Shown: positions 27,686 to 36,587 of the stretch, piece after piece
Layout of the letters: the number at the start of each line of letters is the position of its first letter
How positions within the stretch are numbered: position 1 is the first letter of the stretch
Assembly: GCF_042666505.1 (NCBI RefSeq)
Contig: NZ_JBHTDN010000003.1
Coordinates: 372,001 to 436,000, forward strand
From: Parapedobacter sp042666505
GTDB lineage: Bacteria; Bacteroidota; Bacteroidia; Sphingobacteriales; Sphingobacteriaceae
Direction: 5' to 3'
DNA: 64,000 nucleotides
Made by a program: the position numbers and the translations under genes
Notes under the pieces: generated by a model
The model's database searches: none
What the model was told of the DNA's origin: nothing
What the model saw: only the letters and a program-made list of their open reading frames with translations

Positions 27686-30600
27686 TTAAAAAGAAACATC
27701 GATCCCGAGATTAAACCGCCGCATATTGGGATAGGATCCTTCGGTGTCACTACCCCCACTGTATGAACCTTCGCGGTCATCGGGAAGATCCGACCAGAAA
27801 AATAAATTCGTTCCATTTACAAAGACCCGCATATTATCCAGTCCTATGCGTTTGATCCATGCGCTGTTGCTGAAAGAGTAGCCGATCTCAGCGTTCTGCA
27901 GGCGAAGGAACGACGCGTCGTACACGTAATAGTCGCCAATGTTTTCGGCCTGTGTTTTCCACCGGGGAAGGAACGAGGAAGCATTGGGATTATCCTTCGA
28001 CCAATAATCGCTTACGTGCCCGAAGACGATATCCGTATCGTAGTTGAAGTTGTTGAAAGGAATGTATCGGGTGGCGTTACTGGCTCCGTAGAGTTGCGCC
28101 ATTACATTGAATCCTTTATAATCGAATCCAAGTGTAAAGGCGGCGGTATTCTGTGGGACACTGGAGTAGCCAATCGGTGCGGAATCTTCATTTGCCTTGA
28201 TGATGCCATCTGCATTGAAATCGAGCAGATTGTAATAGCCCGGCAATTTTTGCAGGTCGTTCGTTTCGGTGGGTACGCTAGCGTACACCTCATCCCAATT
28301 GTTGTAGAATCCCGTATTTATCAGGCTTTTTCGCTGATCAATGGGATATCCTGCCGCTTTGACGTGGTCGTATTGCAGGGGCGGATCGTCACGGAATATC
28401 ACGGTATTCTCGTTGTGGGTGATGGCAATTTTTGCCCAAAGGGAAGTCGATGGACTAAAGTTTTTATTGAAGCCGACTTCAAGTTCGTAACCTTTGGATT
28501 TCACGTGCCCAAGGTTTGCGGCCGGAGGTGTCATGCCAAAGAACGGGGGAACATTCCGGCTACCGCCGGCAATCAAAATATTGGTGCGATCTTCGTTGAA
28601 TATATCCGCGGTTACGGTCACAAGGTTCTTGAACAGGGCGAGGTCCAAGCCCAGGTTCTGTTTGGTAGCGGTTTCCCAATGGACATTCGGATTGCCGATC
28701 GTTGCTTCCCGGTAGAAGGTGTACGGACTCTGCCCGTCGGTGGCATTGTTGAGCCGGGCAGCCGTCCCGAAGGCGTATTGCGAAGCATACAGCCATCTCC
28801 CTCCTCCGCTGTCATCGCCCACTACGCCAATGCTATACCGGAATTTGAGTGCATTGACCCAATTAACCTTAAAAAACGGCTCATTTGACAGGTACCAACC
28901 CACGCCCAATGAGGGGAAGAAATCGAATCGATAACCCGGTCCAAATTTCTCCGAACCGTTGTACGCACCATTGGCTTCAAAGAGGTAGCGGGTCTTGTAG
29001 TCATACGTTGCGCGAAAAACCCAATCTTCCCGATAGGTTTTAAAAGCGCTGCCCCTGGCCGATTCTTCCCGCTGGAACAAGCCCATGGCGGTTACGTTGT
29101 GATCGTTGAATTGGCGGGCATATTTCAATTGCGCCCGGTACATCATCCGGCGGGTAATGGGAATATAGCCGATCCAGTTGGAGTTGGCAATTTCTTCCTG
29201 GCGGATGGTCCACGGGCGGATAGTCCAATCGTATTCTTCGTCGCTGACGGGCAGGTATACGGTATATTCATTCGGATCCTGATCGGGGCCTTTATATAGT
29301 AGCGGATAAATCTGCTTAAATGCTACGTTGGTTACGGCTTCCCCGGGGCGGGTATGATTGGTAATATCGTAAATGCCGCCTTCTGACCGGACGTTGTTAT
29401 CATAAAAAAAAGATCCCACCGCGCTTAGGCCTTCAGTGATAAAGCCGAGGTCTTGTTCTAAATGGAAATCCGAATTTAGTTCGGTATAACGGGCTTGCCG
29501 TATTCCCAGGTTATAGGCGACAGCCAATGGATTTGCGGTATTGTTTCCTCCTTCCTGATAAGCCCCCCATCGGCCATCGGAATACCGCGGCAGATACAGA
29601 TTGGGTGCAAGTCCATATACCGAACGCCACATCCATGCGTCGGCCCGGCTTGTACTGCCTTCGTTGTTGAAGTTTGTGTTTTTCTGGCCATAGAAGCCAG
29701 CGAGATTGATTTTCATTTTGGTCCGTTCGGTGAACGCGACGTCGATGTTACTTCGGAAGTTAAAGCGGTCAAAGTTGTAATTGGGCTCGTATCCTTTGCC
29801 GTTGTCCATGTCCTGAAACATATCGCCTTCATGCAGATAGGCAAGCGATCCGAAATACTGCACCATCTTACTGCCGCCGCGGGCGTTCAACGTCGCCTTG
29901 TGTGAAAATCCGACATCCTTAAACATGGCCTTTTGCCAATCCACGTTGGGATAAATCTCTGCGTATTCGGGTATTTGCGGTAACCGGTAGCGTTGTACGA
30001 TATCATAAGGGACGTAGTTGTTCCAGGAAGGCTCATTCAACACACCCTCTCGCTCGATGATCTCATTTCTGGCCATCATGGCCGCGTACGAATCCAGTTT
30101 CTCGGGAAGTTTGGATACCGACATTCCCATAGCGGTATAATTGAAGTTGAGTTGGGTTTTGCCTTCCATCCCCCGTTTTGTCGTAATGAGGATAACGCCA
30201 TTGGCCCCCTTTACCCCGAATACGGCGGTAGCCGATGCATCTTTCAGTACGGATACACTGGCTACTTCGTTGACATCGATGTTATTCATCGCCCGCTCAA
30301 CACCGTCGACTAGAATCAGCGGCTGTCCGCCGTTCCAGGTATTTTTACCTCGGATGAAGATGTTGGTCGCGCTTTCACCGGTGGTGACGCCCCCAGGCTC
30401 ACCCGAAGAAGTCAGCGTAACGATGCCGGGTAATTGCCCGGTAAGCGCTTGTGCCAGGTCCGGCTGGTTTCCCTGCCGTTTCAATTCTTTGTCGGTGGTC
30501 TGTACGATTGAACCGATGACACTTTCCTTTTTTTGCTGGCCATAACCCACTACGACGACTTCACCCAACATTTCCTGGTCTTCTTCCATGGTCACGTTGA

Positions 30601-30904
30601 TGAAATCGCTACTGCCTACAGTTATCTGCGTTCGTTGATAACCGATGGAAGTCAAGGTTAATACATCGCCTACGCGGACACCGTCCAACATAAAGCCACC
30701 ATTTTCATCCGTGGTAGTGTGGTTGTTGCTGGTTCCGACAGAGATCGTAACCCCCGGTATAGGCGCACCGTTGGGGTCTTTGACGATACCTTTGATAACT
30801 TTTTGGATTTCGTCGGCCATTGCTGCATTTAGCGCTGCCGTAGAAATGGAGAGCAGCAACAGGAAGAATGGCCCTAACGTTTTTTTTAAGTAGGTTTTTC
30901 TCAT
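27686..30904 (-). CDS. SusC/RagA-family TonB-dependent outer-membrane transporter
   Basis: 1072 residues from ATG 30904; an in-frame ATG 78 nt upstream would place 26 polar residues before the signal peptide and is rejected. Order: signal peptide (MRKTYLKKTLGPFFLLLLSI), carboxypeptidase-D-like domain (about 36-120, IKGIVKDPNGAPIPGVTISV), motif GEVVVVGYGQQKKESVIGS, plug with FIRGKNTWNGG and LVDGVERAMN, then the barrel to the C-terminal GIDVSF. First gene of the SusC-SusD-SusC-SusD-lipoprotein operon. Upstream region holds operator-like sequences at 30979 and 31152. Confidence 0.92.
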   Translation of the reverse strand: MRKTYLKKTLGPFFLLLLSISTAALNAAMADEIQKVIKGIVKDPNGAPIPGVTISVGTSNNHTTTDENGGFMLDGVRVGDVLTLTSIGYQRTQITVGSSDFINVTMEEDQEMLGEVVVVGYGQQKKESVIGSIVQTTDKELKRQGNQPDLAQALTGQLPGIVTLTSSGEPGGVTTGESATNIFIRGKNTWNGGQPLILVDGVERAMNNIDVNEVASVSVLKDASATAVFGVKGANGVILITTKRGMEGKTQLNFNYTAMGMSVSKLPEKLDSYAAMMARNEIIEREGVLNEPSWNNYVPYDIVQRYRLPQIPEYAEIYPNVDWQKAMFKDVGFSHKATLNARGGSKMVQYFGSLAYLHEGDMFQDMDNGKGYEPNYNFDRFNFRSNIDVAFTERTKMKINLAGFYGQKNTNFNNEGSTSRADAWMWRSVYGLAPNLYLPRYSDGRWGAYQEGGNNTANPLAVAYNLGIRQARYTELNSDFHLEQDLGFITEGLSAVGSFFYDNNVRSEGGIYDITNHTRPGEAVTNVAFKQIYPLLYKGPDQDPNEYTVYLPVSDEEYDWTIRPWTIRQEEIANSNWIGYIPITRRMMYRAQLKYARQFNDHNVTAMGLFQREESARGSAFKTYREDWVFRATYDYKTRYLFEANGAYNGSEKFGPGYRFDFFPSLGVGWYLSNEPFFKVNWVNALKFRYSIGVVGDDSGGGRWLYASQYAFGTAARLNNATDGQSPYTFYREATIGNPNVHWETATKQNLGLDLALFKNLVTVTADIFNEDRTNILIAGGSRNVPPFFGMTPPAANLGHVKSKGYELEVGFNKNFSPSTSLWAKIAITHNENTVIFRDDPPLQYDHVKAAGYPIDQRKSLINTGFYNNWDEVYASVPTETNDLQKLPGYYNLLDFNADGIIKANEDSAPIGYSSVPQNTAAFTLGFDYKGFNVMAQLYGASNATRYIPFNNFNYDTDIVFGHVSDYWSKDNPNASSFLPRWKTQAENIGDYYVYDASFLRLQNAEIGYSFSNSAWIKRIGLDNMRVFVNGTNLFFWSDLPDDREGSYSGGSDTEGSYPNMRRFNLGIDVSF

Positions 30905-31151
30905 AATTTGGTTATTCTTAAACATAAGATGTGAATCAAGCATCCCTGAATGTCCATAGGCGCTAAGGAGGAAAGAAGACAATCGTTTTCACGGCATACT
31001 GTTTGGGTATACAAAATGAGTACAAGAAATCGAAGAAATTATGCTGCTGACCGGATCGATCAACTAATTAAACTCTCTGATAGTTGTTTTTATGTTCATA
31101 ATTGTGCGTTTTGTAATTAGTTACGGCAATTGTAAAAAAAATATTGAAATA

Positions 31152-31170
31152 GCGCAATCGTTTACGCAAT
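31152..31170. promoter_or_regulatory. LacI-type operator-like sequence upstream of the SusC operon
   Basis: GCGCAATCGTTTACGCAAT shares 13 of its first 15 bases with the site at 20106-20120. A looser relative, CAATCGTTTTCAC at 30980-30992, is nearer to the SusC start. Recurrence of this unusual sequence upstream of both transcription units of the same locus supports a shared regulator; no experimental or database support. Confidence 0.4.
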
Positions 31171-31173
31171 TAA

Positions 31174-31643
31174 TTTTACGAAAACGTTGTAGTTGCACCG
31201 AAGCGTCTTGAAATGCTCTTGGTAAGGTATGACGTAAATCTCGATCGTTCGGAAAATCGGGTGGAGTTGCGCTTACCTTCGTTTTATCCCAAGCAGGCCG
31301 TCGTTTTCCCAAAGGAGGCAACCCATTTCCAACTGGTCGCGGCGACGGCAGCGATCGATTTTAGCCATGCGCCCTCCATACCGCAGCGTCCCCCATTGGC
31401 TATGGAAAAAACTGAGCTGTTATCGGTCGTGGGGCAAGTGCCGGCCCTGTCATTTTCCTTGCCCATCGACGAAGCCCTGGGCGCAGGGCCGGTATTGTAC
31501 TGGTCGGGATCTCGTACTTTGAATCGCTGCAGGGAGAAATTTATCCGATCAAAGACAAGGAATCCGCGCCTTTGGGGGTGTGGAAGTATATTGACAAAAT
31601 CACCGGTTTGCGTTTTTGTGCGTTTTATTGTTACATTCAATAA
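31174..31643 (+). pseudogene. Truncated, frameshifted remnant of a small hypothetical protein
   Basis: A protein-like reading runs from 31174 (just after an in-frame stop) through RYDVNLDRSENRVELRLP and THFQLVAATAAIDF, then breaks near 31495. A shift into another frame continues sensibly as LVGISYFESLQGEIYPIKD and on to TAA 31641-31643. A single missing base around 31495-31499 would join the two parts. The pattern (FKLVSAxAxIDF then a G-I-x-Y-x-E end) resembles from memory the C-terminal half of small hypothetical proteins common in Sphingobacteriaceae; the N-terminal half is missing. It is therefore probably a decaying gene fragment; the family link is tentative. Confidence 0.45.
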
Positions 31644-31701
31644 CTATCAATCAGCCTTTTTTGACAAAAAATGTGTGTTTATGCATTTTTATATTTTTTT
31701 A

Positions 31702-31734
31702 TTGCAAAAAAACGAAACAATAAATGTATACTTG
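31702..31734 (+). promoter_or_regulatory. Probable promoter of the NamZ operon
   Basis: TATACTTG at 31727-31734 matches the Bacteroidota -7 consensus TAnnTTTG at all but one position, and TTG at 31702-31704 stands 22 nt upstream where the -33 TTTG is expected. It is 36 nt before the namZ start codon. Surroundings are strongly AT-rich. Confidence 0.4.
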
Positions 31735-31769
31735 TATGGCCGATTCGTGCTACTAAAGAGAGCAACCCA

Positions 31770-33023
31770 ATGATGAAAAGTAAAACACCTGCTGTATTTC
31801 TTTACGCTGTTTTTGTCGTATTTCTTGCTGTTGCCGTTATGTTCCCCAGCGACGCCGGGAGCCAGCAGCCCCTTCCGCGCACGCAAAATTCAATGGAAAC
31901 CTTAACCGGAACCGTCGTACTTCCCGGAGCCGACCAGCTGAACCGCTACTTACCGTTGCTTCGTGGAAAAAAAGTTGGGCTGATGGGGAATCAAACCTCC
32001 ATTGTTGGGCCGACCAAGAAACATCTCGTTGATGTGTTGCTTGAGAATGGTGTCAACCTCCAATTCGCGTTCGCGCCGGAACATGGTTTCCGGGGCAATA
32101 TCGAGCGTGGTGAAAAGGTAGCCAACGAGGTGGATGAACAAACCCGCTTGCCGCTGTATTCGCTATACGGAAAAAACGAAAAGGCAGATTCCATTGTGGC
32201 CTCCGTGGACGTGATGATCTTTGACTTACAGGATGTAGGTGCGCGGTTCTATACGTACATCACGTCTATGCATCGTGTGATGCAGTTGTGTGCAAACCAC
32301 GGCAAGAAATTGATCGTCCTGGATCGACCCAATCCGAATGGCGACCAAGTAGACGGTCCGGTGCGGAAAGATGACCGATTCAAGTCTAACGTGAGTTTTC
32401 ATAAGATTGCCATGATTCATGGACTCACCGTCGGCGAACTCGCTAAAATGATCAACGGTGAGGGTTGGTTGGATAACGGTTCGCAGTGCGACCTGGAAAT
32501 CGTCACCGTTCAAAATTACGACCATCGTACGCCTTATGAGTTGCCCGTCATTCCGTCGCCTAGTTTACCTAATTACTTGTCGGTACGGCTCTATATGTCA
32601 CTCTGCCTGTTTGAGGGCACGGATATTAGTGTAGGCCGGGGAACCGACTGGCCGTTCCAGGTGCTGGGCTATCCCGATCCGGTGTTTGGCGGGTTCACAT
32701 TTACGCCGGGGGTACGACCCGGTATGGCCGCTCACGTGGAGCAACAAGGAGAACTGTGTTATGGGCTCGATCTCCGAGGGCTGGATCCGCTGCAGCACAC
32801 GTTCACCTTAAAATACTTGATCGATTTTTATAAGAAGGCGCCGTTCAAAAGTACTTTTTTTTCGCGCCCTGAATTTTTTGATAAGCTGGCCGGTACCGAT
32901 GAATTGCGGAAACAAATTGTCGCCGGGCAAACCGAAGAGCAGATTAGGGATTCATGGGCCGAAGACCTTCGGGCATATAAGATAATGCGCCGAAAATACT
33001 TGTTGTACCCGGACTTTGAATAG
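31770..33023 (+). CDS. namZ: DUF1343 / NamZ-type exo-beta-N-acetylmuramidase (GH171)
   Basis: 417 residues from ATG 31770 (a second ATG follows directly; AAAGAGAG at 31755 may serve as ribosome site). Signal peptide about 1-30. DUF1343 family signatures: GLMGNQTSIV, FAPEHGFRGN (E104 in the conserved PEHGF), VMIFDLQDVGARFYTYI, LDRPNPNG and the FEGTDISVGRGTDWPFQ motif. Members of this family (GH171) release MurNAc from the non-reducing end of peptidoglycan fragments. It opens the plus-strand operon that ends with MurQ and a sodium symporter, which makes a peptidoglycan/MurNAc substrate likely. Located in the periplasm or outer surface. Confidence 0.88.
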   Translation: MMKSKTPAVFLYAVFVVFLAVAVMFPSDAGSQQPLPRTQNSMETLTGTVVLPGADQLNRYLPLLRGKKVGLMGNQTSIVGPTKKHLVDVLLENGVNLQFAFAPEHGFRGNIERGEKVANEVDEQTRLPLYSLYGKNEKADSIVASVDVMIFDLQDVGARFYTYITSMHRVMQLCANHGKKLIVLDRPNPNGDQVDGPVRKDDRFKSNVSFHKIAMIHGLTVGELAKMINGEGWLDNGSQCDLEIVTVQNYDHRTPYELPVIPSPSLPNYLSVRLYMSLCLFEGTDISVGRGTDWPFQVLGYPDPVFGGFTFTPGVRPGMAAHVEQQGELCYGLDLRGLDPLQHTFTLKYLIDFYKKAPFKSTFFSRPEFFDKLAGTDELRKQIVAGQTEEQIRDSWAEDLRAYKIMRRKYLLYPDFE

Positions 33024-33067
33024 CTTTTAAACACACATTATACTAACATTAACTAACGTTTTAAACC

Positions 33068-36000
33068 ATGAGAAAACTATTACGATTCTCAATGATGGTT
33101 GCACTGAGTTTTCCGCTCTGGGCTTTCGGTTATTACGAAGGGAAAGGGGGGCTCGACCGTTCTGGAGCAACGGGCGCCATCGCCAAAATCCCGCTACATT
33201 TAGCAATACAACAAAGGGTTAGTGGGAAAGTTACGGATGTAGACGGCGCGCCACTTCAAGGGGTCAGTGTATCCGTGGTGGGCAAACAAATTGCCACGAG
33301 TACCAACGAAGAGGGCAATTACAGCATTACAGCGCAAACGGGGGCGATTCTACGCTTTACGATGATTGGTTATCAATCAAAAGATGTAGAGGTTGCGTCG
33401 ATCAACGTAGATGTTGTTCTACAGGCTGCCGACCAGAGCCTTGAAGAAGTGGTCGTCGTTGGTTACGGTACGCAACGTCGGGGCAATTTAACCGGAGCGG
33501 TGTCGACCATCAATGTGAAAGAAAATCTTGAGGCCCGGCCCATTGCGGATGTGGGACGCGCAATTCAGGGTACCACACCGGGACTTAGCGTGACGCTTCC
33601 CAGCGGTGAAATTGGATCCGATCCGGTGATCCGGATACGGGGTCAGATCGCGTCCATACAAGGTTTGGCAAATGGCGGTACGCAGACACAACCGTTGATC
33701 CTGTTGGACAACGTGGAAATTCCGAGTATTACGCTGATTAATCCCCAGGATGTCGAATCGATAACGGTATTAAAAGATGCCGCGGCTGCCTCAATATATG
33801 GAGCGAAAGCCGCTTTTGGCGTTGTCCTGATCACTACCAAGCAAGGAACTGGCGTAGAAAAGCCGCAAATCACCTATTCAAATAACTTTTCATTCCAGAA
33901 TCCTTGGAAAGACTTACGCATGTCGGGCCTTAATGGAATGAAGTATTCACTGGATGCTGTGCAACGGGTAAATGGAACGGTTACTGGCGCCTTTTACAAA
34001 ATCAATCAAGAGAGTTATGATCGGGCAGTCGATTGGCATAACACCTATGGGAATAGCATCGGATCAAACGATCCGACGGTATATGGCCGGGATTGGTATT
34101 TTGATCCGGCAGGTCCGTATAAGTACGGTTTGCGGACTTACGACCCTTACGAGGCGATGGTGCGCGAGTGGGCGCCCACGCAGCAACATAACCTGAGCAT
34201 CGCTGGTACTTCCGGAAAAACTTCTTACAATCTTGGCTTGGGTCTGCTGGATCAAAGCGGGATGATGAAGCCAGCGAAGAAAGATCAGTTTACTCGATAC
34301 AATGCATCATTGCGTGTAACCAGCGAAATCAACAAGTATTTTACAGCCCGGGCCGGCGTATTGTATTCTCAACGGAACAAAGAATATCCGTACGTTACCA
34401 GCTCGACCACGGCTGACCCCTGGCTTTATCTATTTAGGTGGAGTCCGATTTATCCGCTTGGCAATGACGAGAATGGCGACCCTATCCGCAGTCCGGCAAG
34501 TGAAGCAGCGGCGGCAAATACCGCGAGCTTGCTGTATAACTACTTGAACCTCAATCTTGGCGGCACCGTGACGCTTACGGACAATTGGACAATCGACTTC
34601 GATTATACATATGCCAACCAGGGGCACGTTTGGGACCGGCCGGGGACAAAATACACCGCCCGAAACTCATGGGTGGCGCCCCAAGCACGGGTTGATGCAA
34701 GTGGTAACCCCGTTTATGTGAATTCCGCAGGAGAGGTGGTATCAAGTACAGCGGAGGGAGCGATGCCCGCCTATGATCTGGGATTGGAAACCTATACCGC
34801 ACCCGGATCCAGCCCGGACCATATCTACAAACTTTCTGAAAACCTGAATAAACATACCATTAATGCCTTCACGACCTATAACCTGGGGCTGGAAGGTGGG
34901 CATGACTTCAAATTCATGTTGGGGATGAACCGGGTGACCGACGACTGGGCGAACCATTTCACCCAAGTGACCAACCTCATCGATATCGTAAATCCGCAGT
35001 TCCCCTACGGCATCGGCACTTGGACGGGCGACGGTGGTGAATTCTGGGAGGCACAACTGGGTTATTTCGGTCGGGTCAACTACGCCTATCAAAACAAATA
35101 CCTCGTTGAGGCCAATCTGCGGTACGACGGTACCTCGAAATTTCCAACAGACTTGAAATGGCGCTGGTTCCCCTCGTTCTCGGCTGGATGGGTACTGAGT
35201 GAAGAAGGTTTTATGGAAGGTACCAGAGATTGGCTGACTCTGTTTAAATTCAGGGGTTCCTGGGGTACCATCGGCGATCAGACCGTGCCAAGCGATTTGT
35301 ACGTTCCCACCATGGACATCGGACAATCCACTTGGATCGGCGGGGACGGTTCTCGTTCGTATTTTGTGGGCACGCCAAATGCGGTTGCGGCTGCCATCAC
35401 CTGGCAGGATATCACCACCCTGGATTTCGGGGTGGACGCTCGATTCTTCAACAACAAATTCGGATTTTCATTCGATTGGTACCAACGCAACACCGAAAAC
35501 ATGATTGTTCCTGCAGAAGGTGTGCCGCCAACATTCGGTTCGGATGCGCCTGAAAGCAATTACGGCTCATTGCGCACAAGGGGATGGGAGGTCGCGGTCG
35601 ATTTCAATCACCGGTTTGACAACGGTTTGGGTATCAACGTACGGGGAAATATCTCCGATGCGAAGTCGGTCATCATGGAATACGGGACAACGCAAGGCGT
35701 GAACAGTTATTATGTAGGGAAGACGTATGGTGAAATCTGGGGATACCGTACAGATCGGCTATATCAAGAGAATGACTTCGAATTAGGCCCCGATGGAAAG
35801 CCGCAATTAATCACGCTAACCGAAGCTGAAAGTGCAAAGTACGCTGGACGGAAAGCCTATAAGCTTAAACCGGGGCCTAACGGTGAAAAGCCCGTTTACC
35901 AAGCTTTTCTGCAAAACAGTGCGGATTTTTATTTCGGTCCCGGCGATGTGAAGTTCGTGGATTTGAACGGAGATGGTGAACTGAACAATGGAAGCCAGCT

Positions 36001-36577
36001 TGTGGGCGATCATGGCGACTGGGAGATCATCGGTAACTTCACGCCGCGATATGAATATGGCTTCCGCTTTGGCGCTGATTACCGAGGCGTTGACTTCGCC
36101 GTTTTCTTCCAAGGTGTGGGTAGCCGCGAATTGTGGGGTGGCGGCAATTTGGCAATCCCCGGATTTCATGCTTCAGATGGTGCAATGCCGGCGGCTATTG
36201 CAGATGATTATTGGACGCCCGAAAATACCGATGCGTTCTATCCTGCGGCTTACAATAACGCGGGAAATAATACGAATAACAATATGCAGCAGCAATCAAG
36301 ATATTTGCTTGACATGTCTTATTTGCGTATTAAAAATATTTCGCTGGGTTATTCCCTACCGGCATCGCTGCTGAACCGGGTAGGTGTCAATTCCCTGAGG
36401 GTCTATACGTCGCTGGAAAATTTCGTCACGTGGGATAACCTGAACGGCTTGCCCATCGACCCCGAGGCTGTCAATGGTTTTTCCATGTGGAACAATACCA
36501 ACTACAACTCGAGCCGTACGGGTATCGGTACTCCAGCATTTAAGAGCGTATCCTTTGGTGTGCAGTTGAACTTTTAA
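33068..36577 (+). CDS. SusC/RagA-family TonB-dependent outer-membrane transporter
   Basis: 1169 residues, the longest SusC of the window. Signal peptide (MRKLLRFSMMVALSFPLWAF), then an approximately 25-residue spacer, carboxypeptidase-D-like domain (about 50-130, VSGKVTDVDGAPLQGVSVSV), EEVVVVGYGTQRRGNLTGAV, plug with RIRGQIAS and LLDNVEIPS, and barrel ending SFGVQLNF. 44 nt after namZ and 10 nt before SusD, so part of the NamZ operon. By context it would import muropeptides or MurNAc-containing sugars; substrate not readable from sequence. Confidence 0.92.
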   Translation: MRKLLRFSMMVALSFPLWAFGYYEGKGGLDRSGATGAIAKIPLHLAIQQRVSGKVTDVDGAPLQGVSVSVVGKQIATSTNEEGNYSITAQTGAILRFTMIGYQSKDVEVASINVDVVLQAADQSLEEVVVVGYGTQRRGNLTGAVSTINVKENLEARPIADVGRAIQGTTPGLSVTLPSGEIGSDPVIRIRGQIASIQGLANGGTQTQPLILLDNVEIPSITLINPQDVESITVLKDAAAASIYGAKAAFGVVLITTKQGTGVEKPQITYSNNFSFQNPWKDLRMSGLNGMKYSLDAVQRVNGTVTGAFYKINQESYDRAVDWHNTYGNSIGSNDPTVYGRDWYFDPAGPYKYGLRTYDPYEAMVREWAPTQQHNLSIAGTSGKTSYNLGLGLLDQSGMMKPAKKDQFTRYNASLRVTSEINKYFTARAGVLYSQRNKEYPYVTSSTTADPWLYLFRWSPIYPLGNDENGDPIRSPASEAAAANTASLLYNYLNLNLGGTVTLTDNWTIDFDYTYANQGHVWDRPGTKYTARNSWVAPQARVDASGNPVYVNSAGEVVSSTAEGAMPAYDLGLETYTAPGSSPDHIYKLSENLNKHTINAFTTYNLGLEGGHDFKFMLGMNRVTDDWANHFTQVTNLIDIVNPQFPYGIGTWTGDGGEFWEAQLGYFGRVNYAYQNKYLVEANLRYDGTSKFPTDLKWRWFPSFSAGWVLSEEGFMEGTRDWLTLFKFRGSWGTIGDQTVPSDLYVPTMDIGQSTWIGGDGSRSYFVGTPNAVAAAITWQDITTLDFGVDARFFNNKFGFSFDWYQRNTENMIVPAEGVPPTFGSDAPESNYGSLRTRGWEVAVDFNHRFDNGLGINVRGNISDAKSVIMEYGTTQGVNSYYVGKTYGEIWGYRTDRLYQENDFELGPDGKPQLITLTEAESAKYAGRKAYKLKPGPNGEKPVYQAFLQNSADFYFGPGDVKFVDLNGDGELNNGSQLVGDHGDWEIIGNFTPRYEYGFRFGADYRGVDFAVFFQGVGSRELWGGGNLAIPGFHASDGAMPAAIADDYWTPENTDAFYPAAYNNAGNNTNNNMQQQSRYLLDMSYLRIKNISLGYSLPASLLNRVGVNSLRVYTSLENFVTWDNLNGLPIDPEAVNGFSMWNNTNYNSSRTGIGTPAFKSVSFGVQLNF

Positions 36578-36587
36578 ATCTAAGACG

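Larger units (their letters stand above)
30905..31769. other. 865-nt divergent intergenic region
   Basis: Separates the minus-strand glycan locus from the plus-strand NamZ operon. It holds operator-like sequences (30980, 31152), the remnant of a plus-strand gene (31174-31643) and a probable promoter for the NamZ operon (31702-31734). No complete gene was found. Confidence 0.6.

Noticed and set aside
28016..28888. 290-codon plus-strand frame inside the SusC gene at 27686
   Set aside because: Complement of a well-supported SusC barrel; no recognisable domain.
31213..31773. 186-codon plus-strand frame taken as an intact gene
   Set aside because: The second half (after about 31495) is low-complexity and AT-rich, while the sensible continuation lies in another frame; treated as a broken remnant instead.
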